A DNA stretch of 64,000 bases, from positions 2,227,533-2,291,532 of the forward strand of contig SCFE01000017.1 in NCBI GenBank assembly GCA_004352715.1, read 5' to 3'. Shown in pieces: positions 46,947 to 58,240 of this stretch (position 1 is the stretch's first letter; every line of letters starts with the position of its first letter). Source of the DNA: Hofstenia miamia (Eukaryota > Xenacoelomorpha > Acoela). The notes below the pieces were generated by a model. The model was not told where the DNA came from and ran no database searches. It saw only the letters and a program-made list of their open reading frames with translations. A program made the translations under genes and the position numbers.

Positions 46947-47023
46947 TGTATTACCTTGACTAAATTGCTGCGACTTGCTTACTAGTGTATTACCTGACTA
47001 AATTGCTGCGACTTGCTTACTAG
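46947..47023 (+). repeat. 39-bp tandem duplication
   Basis: TGTATTACCTTGACTAAATT and the following GCTGCGACTTGCTTACTAG occur twice in direct succession, the second copy lacking one T. Confidence 0.9.
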
Positions 47024-48280
47024 AATGATTAAGAATATTTGCGACTCAACATGAATATTCGAGTAAAATAAATGATTGAATTAAATGCAATGTAGACCAC
47101 ATAGACCTCATTAAATTGAGTATATAATTAAAGCAGATATTCAATTTTAGGTAGATTGCTATTTTAACAATAAAATGTTCAATAAATGGCCATTTAAGTG
47201 TAGATAACCTTGAGATTGTTATGAAAAATCTCTTAAGTACATACTGATGGTAATCAGTGAAAGGGTTGAATTTTTGCTTGCATGTTGACAGTTTAAAGAG
47301 GTGCTACACGGTTAGTTTTTTTACTATAGTGAAAATTGTGGTTTTGCATTCTTTTGTCTACTAGTGAAATATTTTAACTAATAACAAATAATTTGACCTG
47401 CTGGGCTAATCATGAAGAACAATTGAAGTAAAGTTGCTAAATTCATTATATGAACTCATATAAAGCATTTTAACGTGAATATCCATACAATCTTTCACAT
47501 ACCTGACATCATCATCATGGGGTAAAAATGGACGGCTACAAGCACATATATCGAATAATTGTTCCAGAGTTTGTTCAAAATTTTCCCTTGCCTTAGTACT
47601 ACTCTTTGATCTAGTTAGTTGGCTTGTTTTATGATATGAACAATTACTAATTGATTTTAATTAGTAACGTTTGCCAGTTTGTCTTAAGGCGAACCGACGA
47701 GTAGTGGATGTTGCATGTATAAAGGCTTTGCATTGTGCATTAATGTTTATGTTGACTTACGATAATGTTGCTATTACTATTATGCTCCGATATTATTCAA
47801 TAAAAGCTTAATATTTGTAAGCTTTTTATACTTCATCTTATCAATATACTATTTCTTTACTCTTGAATAAACTGATTTTTCAAGTAATGCAGGAATGGAA
47901 GCATGGTTGTAAAGAGAAATAACATCTGCGGCAATGATTAAGAATGTCTACATTCTGCGATGATTTATTATATTTAAATAAAAAGAGAATCTTGCAACAT
48001 CTTCATTGGTTTTTTGAGGTGAATAATAGCTGACACCAAATATAAAATGTAGTGTAGACTTACTATTGGTTAAAGTGCTTACGGTAACCATATCAAATAA
48101 AGTTAAAACTTAAATTTTTACAAAACATGATAAACTCTGAAAATATTAAAAACGAAACACTAAATAGGTACAAAAGTTAAATAGAGAACTTTTTGCGCAA
48201 TAATCTCCTCTGTACTGAAAAAAGTAAATGAGCTATTCCATAGAAAAAATATGAAGATGTAGGGAGTCATGGGTAAACGG

Positions 48281-48313
<33 letters not shown>

Positions 48314-49075
48314 CTAAGAATTATACGTAAGCAATTTGGCGCTAAGCCGTAAATTTTATGACAATTTCTACAAATATTTTGAAAAATCGTGATCCATTGA
48401 TTTTCAAGAAAGTGAAAAATCCAACAAAAACCGCATTTTAAATAAATTTTACCCTGAAGTTAAAACGGTTACGAACAAAACCCATTTCGAAGCACGTATT
48501 ATTTCACTTTTGAATACAAATACTTAAGGTCTTGCTTTGTATCAATATAAACATATAGTTAATACATTGCCCTTTTACACATACACATTAAATGGAAGTG
48601 TTAAAAATTATATATCCAAGCTTAAATTCCTGCACACAGCACAAAGTACTCTGTAAAAAGGAAAATTGGATATATTCACAATGAAATGTTCACCATAGGA
48701 ACTGGGGGAGCGTTCCAAAGTTAATATATTTTAAAGTTGCAGGTAGGAATGTTTTTGAGTACCTCTTATCATATATTTATTCAAATAAAACCTTAGTTCA
48801 TGTTTGACTTTTTGAACACTTGATTCTTTCATGCATGGGATGAAGTTTGTCAGCGTAGATTTTCATTGCATACTTCTTAAACATTTCATTGAAGATGTCA
48901 TTTAAGTATGAAATAAGCTCATACTTATTTAATTAAGCTATTCTTGCATATAGCTTAATTGGTTTCCTTAATGTCTTACGATTGTTTTTCGTTATTCCAG
49001 GCACCCAAACCACCGATGCTTATAGATAAATTTGCTAAATAAATGTCTTAAAAATGAGCCACTTTTTAGCTGGTA
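47024..49075. other. No recognisable gene
   Basis: A+T-rich with a (TA)n run at 48285-48312. No supported coding region. Confidence 0.4.
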
Positions 49076-49525
49076 TTAGAACGTGCTAAGAATATGTTTA
49101 TAAGCTTTCCTCATAACAGCATCTACCTGGTCATTCCAATCAATATCTTTATTCAATATAATGCCCAAATATTTTGTTTGTTTCACACATTGAAACTTAA
49201 AATTATCATACTCTGTGCTACTTTTATTTACCTCGGACATCATTATTGGTTTTTTTATGTTATGGTATGCAAAAGTCATTACTACTGACTTATTCTGATT
49301 TATTATGATTATTCTCTTTTGAAAGTCTAATTACATCCTTAATATTTTCATTTGTCTGCCATAAATCTGTTTCAATTATCGACTTGGTAAGTATATTGGT
49401 AATACATGCAGCATCTGCGTATTTATTACCAATATACCAATAACACTCTGTACGAATTTCGTCTGTAAGATGTATAAGTAATACACCAGATAGAGGTCCC
49501 CCTTGAGGTACTCCTACCTTTAGTA
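49076..49525 (-). mobile_element. Rex1/CR1-like non-LTR RT fragment (motifs B to E), cut by gap
   Basis: Reading right to left from the gap: KVGVPQGGPLSGVLLIHLTD (motif B), GNKYADAACI (motif C with the second Asp replaced by Ala), a stop or frameshift, and then a 67-codon frame with NFKFQCVKQTKYLGIILNKD and IDWNDQVDAVMRKAYKH (motif E and following). The unusual GGPLSG variant of motif B and the KYLG block are shared with the plus-strand element at 61369-64000, so both belong to the same family. The damaged YADD makes this copy inactive. The N-run 49526-49690 removes the upstream RT. Confidence 0.7.
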
Positions 49526-49702
49526 NNNNNNNNNNNNNNNNNNNNNNNNNNNNNNNNNNNNNNNNNNNNNNNNNNNNNNNNNNNNNNNNNNNNNNNNNNN
49601 NNNNNNNNNNNNNNNNNNNNNNNNNNNNNNNNNNNNNNNNNNNNNNNNNNNNNNNNNNNNNNNNNNNNNNNNNNNNNNNNNNNNNNNNNNATATATATAT
49701 AT
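49526..49702. other. Assembly gap ending in (TA)n
   Basis: 165 N (49526-49690) followed by TA repeats to 49702. Confidence 0.97.
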
Positions 49703-49856
49703 AAGGCTACCTCAAAAGGAAGGCCGTGTCGTACTACCAGCAGCTTCAATCCATCATCTCAAAGAGGGTGCGCATCCTACTCACCGCTACAAATTTAAGA
49801 TGGTCCGCTAATATTAGAGCTGCTATGATCACTGATTTTCTTGGCTTCCACATCTG

Positions 49857-50774
49857 CGTGGTTCATTTAATAATGCCTCGGACTAACTAAGAAAGAAGCA
49901 CGGCCCAAAAAACTAAAACAATTTTTATTAAACTGCATTAAATACTAGTTCGAAAAACTTATGTAATTATTTTTCAATATAAGTATCATTGGCAGCAATC
50001 AGTTTACTCCCTCAAATAACTAATTCTTGAAATGCATCAGCCAAACATTTTCCAGGGAGCTGGGGAAACCACTTTTAAAATAATTGCTAGAGTGCATGTA
50101 AGGTTTCAAAGTGATGTCCAAGTAATGCTTTCTTCATGAACTTAAATAAAAAGTAATCGCTTTGAACAAAATCTCTGCTGTACGGTGGATATTTTAGCAG
50201 TGTAAGACCACTCTTTTTTGTTGAAATTGTGCAATATTATATGCATGGATGGGAGCACTACAAACAATGAGCCAAATTGGAACAGTTCTTGATTTCCGTT
50301 TCTTTTTACGGTATTCCTCAACCAATTTGGCATAGTATTGACCATTTATTGTTTCTCCATTAGTGAAAAAGTTTAAGTGACTGACTCCACCTGTATCCCA
50401 AAACACTACTATAATTTTTTGATGTGAGGTGCCACTTCTCATCTTCAAAGGACGTTTCTCTTCTTTATGTCTCCATTCAGGTAACTGTAATGAAAGAGAT
50501 GTCTCGTTCTCAGTAACAATATTATGTATAAAGGCATCACCATGCTGATTTAAGCATTTGTAAATTCGATATATTTTATCACAGTTCCGTATTCTAGCTT
50601 ATCCGTATGTGACAAAAATTAAATGTGTGCGTATTATACGTATACTGCAGGCAATAACATTAATTTAATGTATGCATATAAACAAACATAGGGTCAGTTT
50701 TCAAAAACAATTGCTTTGATTGAATTATCATGTTTCTTTCTTAGTTAGTCCGGGGCATTATTGAACGAACCACG
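49857..50774 (-). mobile_element. mariner (DD34D-type) transposon with terminal repeats
   Basis: About 44-bp inverted ends: left CGTGGTTCATTTAATAATGC, right reversed CGTGGTTCGTTCAATAATGC, continuing (C/T)CGGACTAACTAAGAAAGA. A TA follows the right end (50775); the left flank is TG, probably a mutated TA. On the minus strand the transposase shows SGTSHQKIIVVFWDTGGVSH (WD, first catalytic Asp), FFTNGETINGQYYAKLVEEY, a decayed second-Asp region, and LLKYPPYSRDFVQSDYFLF (third Asp, matching the HPPYSPDLAPSD block). Frameshifts and stops show inactivity. Element 918 bp, shorter than the usual 1.3 kb, so it is also internally deleted. Confidence 0.84.
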
Positions 50775-50776
50775 TA

Positions 50777-51605
50777 TTCCTTTCTTACAGATTTCTTTGA
50801 TTAAAGATTGACGTCAACTCATCTCTACTTCGGCGGAGATAACCCCTTCTTCTTTATTACTCAAGAACAGACAACATGTTTTTGGCAATATGGGTTTCGT
50901 TTGGTCCATGATGTCAACATATAATGTTTTTCATCCTTTTTATAATGTGTCAGATCCTCGTTTTGGGATTTCTCCAGTTCTTACTGATCTGGATGTTTCT
51001 TAATTTTCCAATGCCTTGGTCTTCGCGTTTTCTTTAAAATCTACTGCAGCTTAGTGGGTTGCCGCTTCTGATTATGCTTTAGGAATAAAATTTTCGAACA
51101 TTGTGACTTTGTCCTTTGAATCTCCAAGAACTCATAATTTTCAAAGCAAGCCATGATACTTATTTATGCCGCATACAAACCAAAATTTTGTTAAATTATC
51201 ATATCTGAAAGTTATTGTTTACTTTATTTGGTTGCTATTGCAATTACTATGATCATTAAGCAGAAGTCTCTCTCAATCCTCTGGGCATTATCAGAAGATA
51301 AAAGTGCATATTACTCAAGTAGACTGCATTCCTAAGCCGCCCTTCCACTGCAATTTGTTTGAAGAACTTTTATTTCGTATACTACATGTATATCTGACTG
51401 CATTTGTATTTCCATTTTTGTACTCCTATGAATATCCTAAGGTGTTCAATATTGAAAAAATCAAATAAATGTAATCTATTTGAAAATTTTAGCAAAGTAT
51501 GTAGATTAAAAAATCTAAATATTTACTATTTGACAATTTAATAATTGCTCTCCGCTAGATGTTTTGCATTGATTACTTCATGGCTTTTCTTTAGAGGTAG
51601 CCTTG
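50777..51605. other. No firmly recognisable gene
   Basis: A plus-strand stretch near 50830-51000 reads as protein-like (ENRQHVFGN-type, then GFVWSMMSTYNVFHPFYNVS and DPRFGISPVLTDLDVS). It matches no family I know and has no start. It could be a decayed exon or chance. Confidence 0.25.
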
Positions 51606-52097
51606 ATATATATATATATATATATATATNNNNNNNNNNNNNNNNNNNNNNNNNNNNNNNNNNNNNNNNNNNNNNNNNNNNNNNNNNNNNNNNNNNNNNN
51701 NNNNNNNNNNNNNNNNNNNNNNNNNNNNNNNNNNNNNNNNNNNNNNNNNNNNNNNNNNNNNNNNNNNNNNNNNNNNNNNNNNNNNNNNNNNNNNNNNNNN
51801 NNNNNNNNNNNNNNNNNNNNNNNNNNNNNNNNNNNNNNNNNNNNNNNNNNNNNNNNNNNNNNNNNNNNNNNNNNNNNNNNNNNNNNNNNNNNNNNNNNNN
51901 NNNNNNNNNNNNNNNNNNNNNNNNNNNNNNNNNNNNNNNNNNNNNNNNNNNNNNNNNNNNNNNNNNNNNNNNNNNNNNNNNNNNNNNNNNNNNNNNNNNN
52001 NNNNNNNNNNNNNNNNNNNNNNNNNNNNNNNNNNNNNNNNNNNNNNNNNNNNNNNNNNNNNNNNNNNNNNNNNNNNNNNNNNNNTATATATATATAT
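51606..52097. other. (TA)n microsatellite split by an assembly gap
   Basis: TA repeats on both sides (51606-51629 and 52085-52097) of 455 N (51630-52084). Confidence 0.95.
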
Positions 52098-53004
52098 GAT
52101 TAGTATAGTTAATCTCGAATGCTTTCGATAAAATTTAGCAATATTTTCTATTATTTATAATTTCATTTAAAACATTTGATGTGTTATCTCTTAATCATAT
52201 ATATAATTTTCCACAAAATTCACAATGAATTTAACGACATATTAGTATTGAAAATTTGTTATTTAGAGAATTTTCTGAACTAAAATATTGAAATCGTTCA
52301 AAATGTATGTAGATGTATTAAAAATAGAATTGTGTACCACTTTTTCATTTTTCAACATTCCAGGTTACAGCGTGTTACTAGACAAAAAGGTTTTGTACGG
52401 TAGTTGTTAAAACCATAATAACGAGAACTTTTATTTGGGCGATGTTATTTTTAGTGTTCATTGATGGTGGTGATGTACTATTAAGTGTTGTTCTTCCAAT
52501 GAGCACCCCAAGTTGTGTCTTGAAAAGGGAAGAAGCAACACTGAAGCACAATCCGAGCAAGTACGCTAATTTATTTGCTGGTGTTCCCCATTTTATTTGG
52601 ATGTATTAGTTAGTATTCAAGCTATATACAAAATAAGGAGCCACAAAAATGTAAGAAACTTCCATTGTCATATTTTATTTGCAATCTAAAGCAATAAAAA
52701 CTAATCAAACAGTCCATCAAGTTCCACAGACAGCCATAAAATCATTGTAAATTGATACAACATGTGGGCTTGGTACTGCAAAACTTGTCCTTGACGGATA
52801 GTCCATCTTCGAACATTTGTGAGGGCTTAACACTGCAGAAATTTGAAACAAATTGCACTGCACTGTTATCAAGCCACTTTAACTTTTCTGCAACTACCAG
52901 ACGTAATAATGATAACTACCTCTTCCTTGATCCCTAAGGCTTTATGTCCTTCATATTACTTTTTATAGTAGTTAAGACTGATTACATCTGTTATCTATGG
53001 AAAA
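52098..53004. other. No recognisable gene
   Basis: A+T-rich, with short frames only. Confidence 0.4.
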
Positions 53005-54448
53005 CTTGACGCACTCGTATAGTTGGCTGCAAAAAAAAATGAGACTGAACACCTATTTTTTAACGCTTTGTGGAAACGTATTGAGACGTTTTAGAGGAAA
53101 ACTATAAAAATAAAAGACAACGAGAATTTTGTGAACTTTAAAATGGTCAAACAAAAAAGTTAATTAATTAAACTGGTACTTCGTAATTATTTGAAAACAC
53201 TTATCAAACAAATTGTTTTGCTTTGCAAAGTTTCTACTTGATTTCTTCGGAATGGAAACTTTGAAACAGCTTGAAATCGCCTTTGCGACATCGCAAATTT
53301 CTCGATGAACTTATTTTCGAAAGCTGAAAAAATTCGACAAAGAGAATCTCTCAAAAGAAGGAAAGGAAGTGGACGCCCTCGAAAAATTATTGGAAAATTC
53401 ATTCAGAAAACAGTCGCAATTGCTCTCAAAAATCCCTATATTTCTGGGAAAAAAATTGCAAACCGACTTCAAACTGAAGCCGACATCTCTGTGCATGAAA
53501 CCACAGTTCAGAGAANNNNNNNNNNNNNNNNNNNNNNNNNNNNNNNNNNNNNNNNNNNNNNNNNNNNNNNNNNNNNNNNNNNNNNNNNNNNNNNNNNNNN
53601 NNNNNNNNNNNNNNNNNNNNNNNNNNNNNNNNNNNNNNNNNNNNNNNNNNNNNNNNNNNNNNNNNNNNNNNNNNNNNNNNNNNNNNNNNNNNNNNNNNNN
53701 NNNNNNNNNNNNNNNNNNNNNNNNNNNNNNNNNNNNNNNNNNNNNNNNNNNNNNNNNNNNNNNNNNNNNNNNNNNNNNNNNNNNNNNNNNNNNNNNNNNN
53801 NNNNNNNNNNNNNNNNNNNNNNNNNNNNNNNNNNNNNNNNNNNNNNNNNNNNNNNNNNNNNNNNNNNNNNNNNNNNNNNNNNNNNNNNNNNNNNNNNNNN
53901 NNNNNNNNNNNNNNNNNNNNNNNNNNNNNNNNNNNNNNNNNNNNNNNNNNNNNNNNNNNNNNNNNNNNNNNNNNNNNNNNNNNNNNNNNNNNNNNNNNNN
54001 NNNNNNNNNNNNNNNNNNNNNNNNNNNNNNNNNNNNNNNNNNNNNNNNNNNNNNNNNNNNNNNNNNNNNNNNNNNNNNNNNNNNNNNNNNNNNNNNNNNN
54101 NNNNNNNNNNNNNNNNNNNNNNNNNNNNNNNNNNNNNNNNNNNNNNNNNNNNNNNNNNNNNNNNNNNNNNNNNNNNNNNNNNNNNNNNNNNNNNNNNNNN
54201 NNNNNNNNNNNNNNNNNNNNNNNNNNNNNNNNNNNNNNNNNNNNNNNNNNNNNNNNNNNNNNNNNNNNNNNNNNNNNNNNNATTTCTACAGGAGGAAAAC
54301 AAATTAGACTTTGATGCTTTTTACTTATAGTCCTTTAATGTATCTTTAAAATCTTACCTTTCTTGAGTTGTTACGTTCAGTAGTTCGAAAGTAATATGCC
54401 TTTTTCGAGTCTCATTTTTTTGCAGCCAACTATAGCACTTGCGTCAAG
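53005..54448 (+). mobile_element. Tc1-like transposon with long terminal repeats, interior gap
   Basis: The left end CTTGACGCACTCGTATAGTT and the reversed right end CTTGACGCAAGTGCTATAGT continue together through GGCTGCAAAAAAA and TGAGACT, about 45 bp of inverted repeat. TA follows the right end at 54449. On the plus strand METLKQLEIAFATSQISR, a frameshift, NLFSKAEKIRQRESLKRRKG, SGRPRKIIGKF and DISVHETTVQR give the paired DNA-binding region of a Tc1 transposase (GRPRK hinge, TV-R second helix-turn-helix). The DDE core falls in the N-run 53516-54281. Confidence 0.8.
53516..54281. other. Assembly gap inside the Tc1-like element
   Basis: 766 N. The catalytic part of the transposase would be here. 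Confidence 0.98.
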
Positions 54449-54904
54449 TAGAGGTGTTGCGTGCGTCATACATTACGTGATTATGACGTAATTGTGGATA
54501 TTTAGTCGCCTGGCTATTATATTATGTACACTAATTAAGCATGCTACCGGTATAAAGTTGTAACGTTTACAATAAATATCACTGCCGTCATCAATAATAT
54601 TGTTTTAACCATCTAACGAATATCACTATGGAGATACGACATTACGTGTTTTCTTATTCATATTCATGTTATGTAAGTTGCATATGAATGTTTATTGATA
54701 TACTGGGCATGTGCCGTGCCACGCCAGTGCCTAGTCCGTAGCCATAAAAATAGGCCCGTGGGTTTGTCAATGCGCGTATCTTAAGCCCGTTATGCCTGTA
54801 GCTAAATATCTTTTGACTATAATAGCTTGATGCAGGAAATCCTGCTTAAAGTGCGGCAACATCCATGCATAGTTAAGCGGTGAAAACACATCTATGTAGT
54901 TTAC

Positions 54905-54991
54905 CAGAGTTGCAACCGGGTCAATAAATATAATACTGTGACTCATGCGACCCGATAAAATTTGACCCGGTTACTCGGTTGCAACTTTAGA
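54905..54991. mobile_element. Very short hAT-like MITE with GACCCGG words
   Basis: Begins CAGAGTTGCAACCGGGTCAA and ends near TTTGACCCGGTTACTCGGTT followed by GCAACTTTAG, so the two ends are imperfect inverted repeats about 25 bp long within only about 87 bp. No exact 8-bp duplication found. Confidence 0.5.
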
Positions 54992-55247
54992 GTTAAGTAC
55001 ATTTGTTGGCACTACTTAATTTTTCAAAAGAGGTTTTATTAAATTCATTGACAAATCATGCATCAAATCACAGATGACAATAATTGACAAAACATCAAAC
55101 AATGTGAAAATACTTTAATTTAATTGGTCTGCTGATTAATCACAAGGTGACACTACACTGCGTGTATGATCTTGTAAAATAGTAAAGTACATTAATTAAA
55201 TTTAACTCATATGAACGTTTTGTCTCCTGAAGTTCACATCTTACGAT

Positions 55248-56281
55248 ACTTAGATCAGGGTGGGAAATTTTTCACTTTTTTGACTCATGACTCAGCCCAG
55301 CCCATTTGATACTGACTCACAACCCGGCCCGTTTGCTATTGACTCTGGACCCAACCCGGCCCATCTACCGGAGACTCGCGACACGACCCGTCTAAACCTA
55401 CACGTAACCCATTCCTATCGAAGAAGAAGAACTGGCATAATGAATACAAGAATGTTATTTAACATAAATGAATAAATGCAACACAAAAATAACTAAAATC
55501 CATTAATCTTTAGGAATAACAAGGATTCAAATGTTTTACTCCCTAAACTGTTTTTCAAGTCTATCAAAGTTCTTCTACCGATGCCAAAATGGTGTTCAGA
55601 TAGTGCATTACTTACTTGAATCACAAAAAGCTTACTTGCAACTTTAGTTAGAGATTGATATTTATTTGTTTTAAGCTGCCAGTAGTGTAGTGAATCGTCA
55701 TATTTAACTGTGAAATTTTGGTTCACAAATTCAATGTATTCTTCATGAATTGTTTTAGAAAAGAGTTTTGTGGAACTACTGCTGTTTTCGTGTTCAACAT
55801 GTCATTTACGATATCAAATTTTGCCTTCTTTGGTTGCGGATCAATAGTTTCAATGGTATTTGGATCAACATTTGATTCTCAATTATAATAGGAGAAGGAT
55901 AAAAACACTGATTTTATTTTTGTCCGATGGGGATTATTAAACTTACTATTATTTGAAGGAGAATTATAGATGAAGTTCTTGAATTTAAAATTAGGGTGTA
56001 ATGCAGATGCAAGGATATGTAAATCCGTTGTAGATGTCCAATATTTTTCATTGAGAGCCGACCATAAATTCTTAGATAAAGTTTTAATGATGAGTGATTT
56101 GCTATCAACAGTATTACAATATGATTCGATTTTGTAGTGAACAGGTAACACCATTTGAATAGCAGGTTTAGAGCTATATTGTAAATAATTAAGGATAGTA
56201 GACATTGGCTTCAACCATTAAGATTAAGACTAACTAATCTAACAGTTAATGATAACAACTATATATGACCGTGACTTAGAT
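55248..56281 (-). mobile_element. hAT element, 1018 bp, with transposase C-terminus and 8-bp target duplication
   Basis: ACTTAGAT at 55248-55255 is repeated at 56274-56281. The element between starts CAGGGTGGGAAATTTTTCAC and ends GACCGTG (reversed CACGGTC), so the ends match only weakly (CA-x-GGT). On the minus strand, 55879-56214 encodes PVHYKIESYCNTVDSKSLII and LHILASALHPNFKFKNFIY. The ILASALDPRFK block is diagnostic of hAT transposases. 55493-55726 encodes DDSLHYWQLKTNKYQSLTKV and ASKLFVIQVSNALSEHHFGI, the hAT C-terminal dimerisation domain. The N-terminal half and zinc finger are missing, and frames differ, so it is defective. The 55256-55405 end is packed with CCCGGCCC/GACTC words. Confidence 0.82.
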
Positions 56282-56382
56282 TAGGTCACTATATAATGTA
56301 CATCAATGCAATAGCAGACGGTGACAGCTAAAGGCAACTATTTGATATTGACGAAGACAGTAAATTTTGTTGCTTAAGGTGC

Positions 56383-56622
56383 ATTACACGAAATATTTCA
56401 TGCTACGAAATGTTTTGTTGCGCGATGGCGTATAAAAATTGATTTCACGTGCTATCTTAATACATGCCCTTAAAAATATTTGTAGCAATTCCTCTAAAAT
56501 GCCCTGCATTTTTATACCGTCACGAAATCTTTCTACATCGTGAATTAATACACATTGTACCCTTTCTTTAAAGGAAATGTTTGCTAGATTTTGGGGCAAA
56601 TTGCATTTTATTCGCCCATATA
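56383..56622 (+). repeat. Interspersed repeat family R1, copy 3
   Basis: Shares with copies at 8900 and 37671 the blocks ATTACACGAAATATTT, GCTACGAAATG, GCGCGATGGCGTA, GCTATCTTAATACATG, AAATATTT, ACCGTCAC and GCTAGATTTTGGGGCAA. Minus-strand frame open (MPQNLANISFKERVQC). Confidence 0.72.
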
Positions 56623-57455
56623 TTTTCTTGAGAAGTCATTGAAAAAAGTATTTTTTCAATAGAATTTTCAAGCAAGTGTTTCAAGGAGAAATAAGATCGT
56701 TAAACATTCGCTGCATATCGTTTGACAACTCTCCGAAAGCGCTTTGTCAACGAACTCAAGCTTTTTTCATGATATATTGCAGCAGTCCGGGAACTTACTA
56801 TAATAATAATCATAAAACTAATTTAAAATTAAAGTAGTTGTTTTCAATCTTTGATGGCTTCAATAGACGCATGTATATATATAGTTATATGCATGGATAT
56901 CTGTGATTGGATAGTTTAGTATTTAACTACTAAGCTAACTTCATTGGAATCATATGTAGATTTTCCACTATTTTGTAGAAAATTATTTTGTTTGCAAACA
57001 ATTTCTAACTGTCAAAAAATCAGCATAGAAACAGATTTTAAATTTAACTGAGACTTAGTATAAAATTTTGTACATTTTACAAATATGATATTATAGAAAA
57101 TTAAAAAAATTACGGCATTCATTAAAAATTCAGTAAATCTACAAAATTCGGCAAAATTCAACTGCAGACGATTGAAGTCGTCGATGCATGCGCGAATGCA
57201 AAAGCAAAACGGTACCTAGACACTTCATTCAAGTACTATATCATTTATCACCAACTGCACTGAGTATCATTCATATAAAACACTTGATAATGCTACGTTT
57301 GATAAAAGAAATGAAAAAAAGCTTCGAAAAATATGTGAGTACATGAATGATACTTTACAAAGTTCATACAGAGATTGTAAATTTCGCCACCTTACCAATG
57401 TTTTAAAATTTATTTAAAAAGCACTAAAGGAAATATAAATGGAAGGCAGAAGGAT
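56623..57455. other. Probable 3' flank of the cadherin gene; nothing else recognised
   Basis: A+T-rich sequence downstream (on the minus strand) of the cadherin stop codon. It may include its 3' untranslated region. No coding signal. Confidence 0.4.
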
Positions 57456-57715
57456 TTAGACAGCATTATTGTTTGGATTGTCACCAAACATCGATGCCAG
57501 TTTTGTGAAAGGTGGTCCCCATTGGTTGAATTGGTCATAATCTGGGTCGCCATGATGTGCCTGATCTTCGGGATGACTGAGATTTGTTCCACAGTCGGAG
57601 CCTACACCTTCATTGTGATACACCATCAATGTATCCCGCCCACCTCGGTCATCTGTTTCCTTATCTGCACCTGGAATACGTCCGTGAAGGTAAGGACCTA
57701 CATCAGGGCTATGGC
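57456..57715 (-). CDS. Classical cadherin, terminal exon (beta-catenin-binding cytoplasmic tail)
   Basis: A phase-1 exon starts after a TTATATTTAG acceptor and ends in TAA at 57456, giving 86 residues. The pattern is that of the cadherin_C tail. PYLHGRIPGADKETDD is followed by RDTLMVYHNEGVGSDCGTNL, where cadherins have YDTLLVFDYEGSGS. Then come DPDYDQFNQWGPPFTKLASM and FGDN, where they have [20 protein letters not shown]. This region binds beta-catenin and couples adhesion to the cytoskeleton at cell junctions. The remainder of the gene must lie at higher coordinates on the minus strand. The candidate frame at 58012-58240 does not look like cadherin. The exon marks the DNA as metazoan. Acidic/serine-rich core is less serine-rich than in vertebrates. 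Confidence 0.86.
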
Positions 57716-58011
57716 CTAAATATAATAACTTGAAAGCATTGTGAAAACTTAACAAAATAAACGAGTTAATTGGACAGATTCAGAAAATTATATTGGAATA
57801 AAATTTTGCAGGTCATATCAATTAATTATAACAAACACCGACAAAATGAAAAGATTTATTAATATCTTAGAAAGACTACTTATATTTTGTAGGTTCTAAG
57901 TGTAGATATATGTTACACATCTTACTTGACGCAAAAAATTTCATCAACAGTTAAATTTCAATGAAAAACATATAAAACTTGGAAATATTTTTCGTGAACG
58001 ATTTGAAAAAT

Positions 58012-58240
58012 TAAATTTCAGTCAATTGTCTATTATCACCGATTTTCTTAAATATCTTCAAAAATATTTTGGAAAGTTCATTAAACTCGCGAATTAAGAA
58101 TCCAGATTTCACAAAATTTTTGTCTAATAAACGTGTACACTCTAAAGAAACCACCACCCGTCCTCCTTTCTTAATAATTTTAAAAGTTTGATTGAATGAA
58201 ATAGGAGGCGTATAAATAACAAAAAGCCTATACTTGAAAT
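58012..58240 (-). CDS. Unrecognised open frame upstream of the cadherin exon
   Basis: About 75 codons without a stop: YRLFVIYTPPISFNQTFKII, then KKGGRVVVSLECTRLLDKNF and VKSGFLIREFNELSKIFLKI, ending QLTEI-stop. No initiator Met; a possible acceptor (ATTTCAAG) precedes YRLF. I recognise no family, and it does not resemble a cadherin segment. In this A+T-rich DNA a frame of this length can occur by chance. Confidence 0.22.

Noticed and set aside
53369-54307. Alternative plus-strand frame beside the Tc1 DNA-binding region
   Set aside because: The motif-bearing frame is the other one (GRPRK); this one is a shadow extended by N.
54897-55000. 8-bp target duplication around the short GACCCGG MITE
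   Set aside because: Left flank TAGTTTAC and right flank AGTTAAGT do not match well enough.
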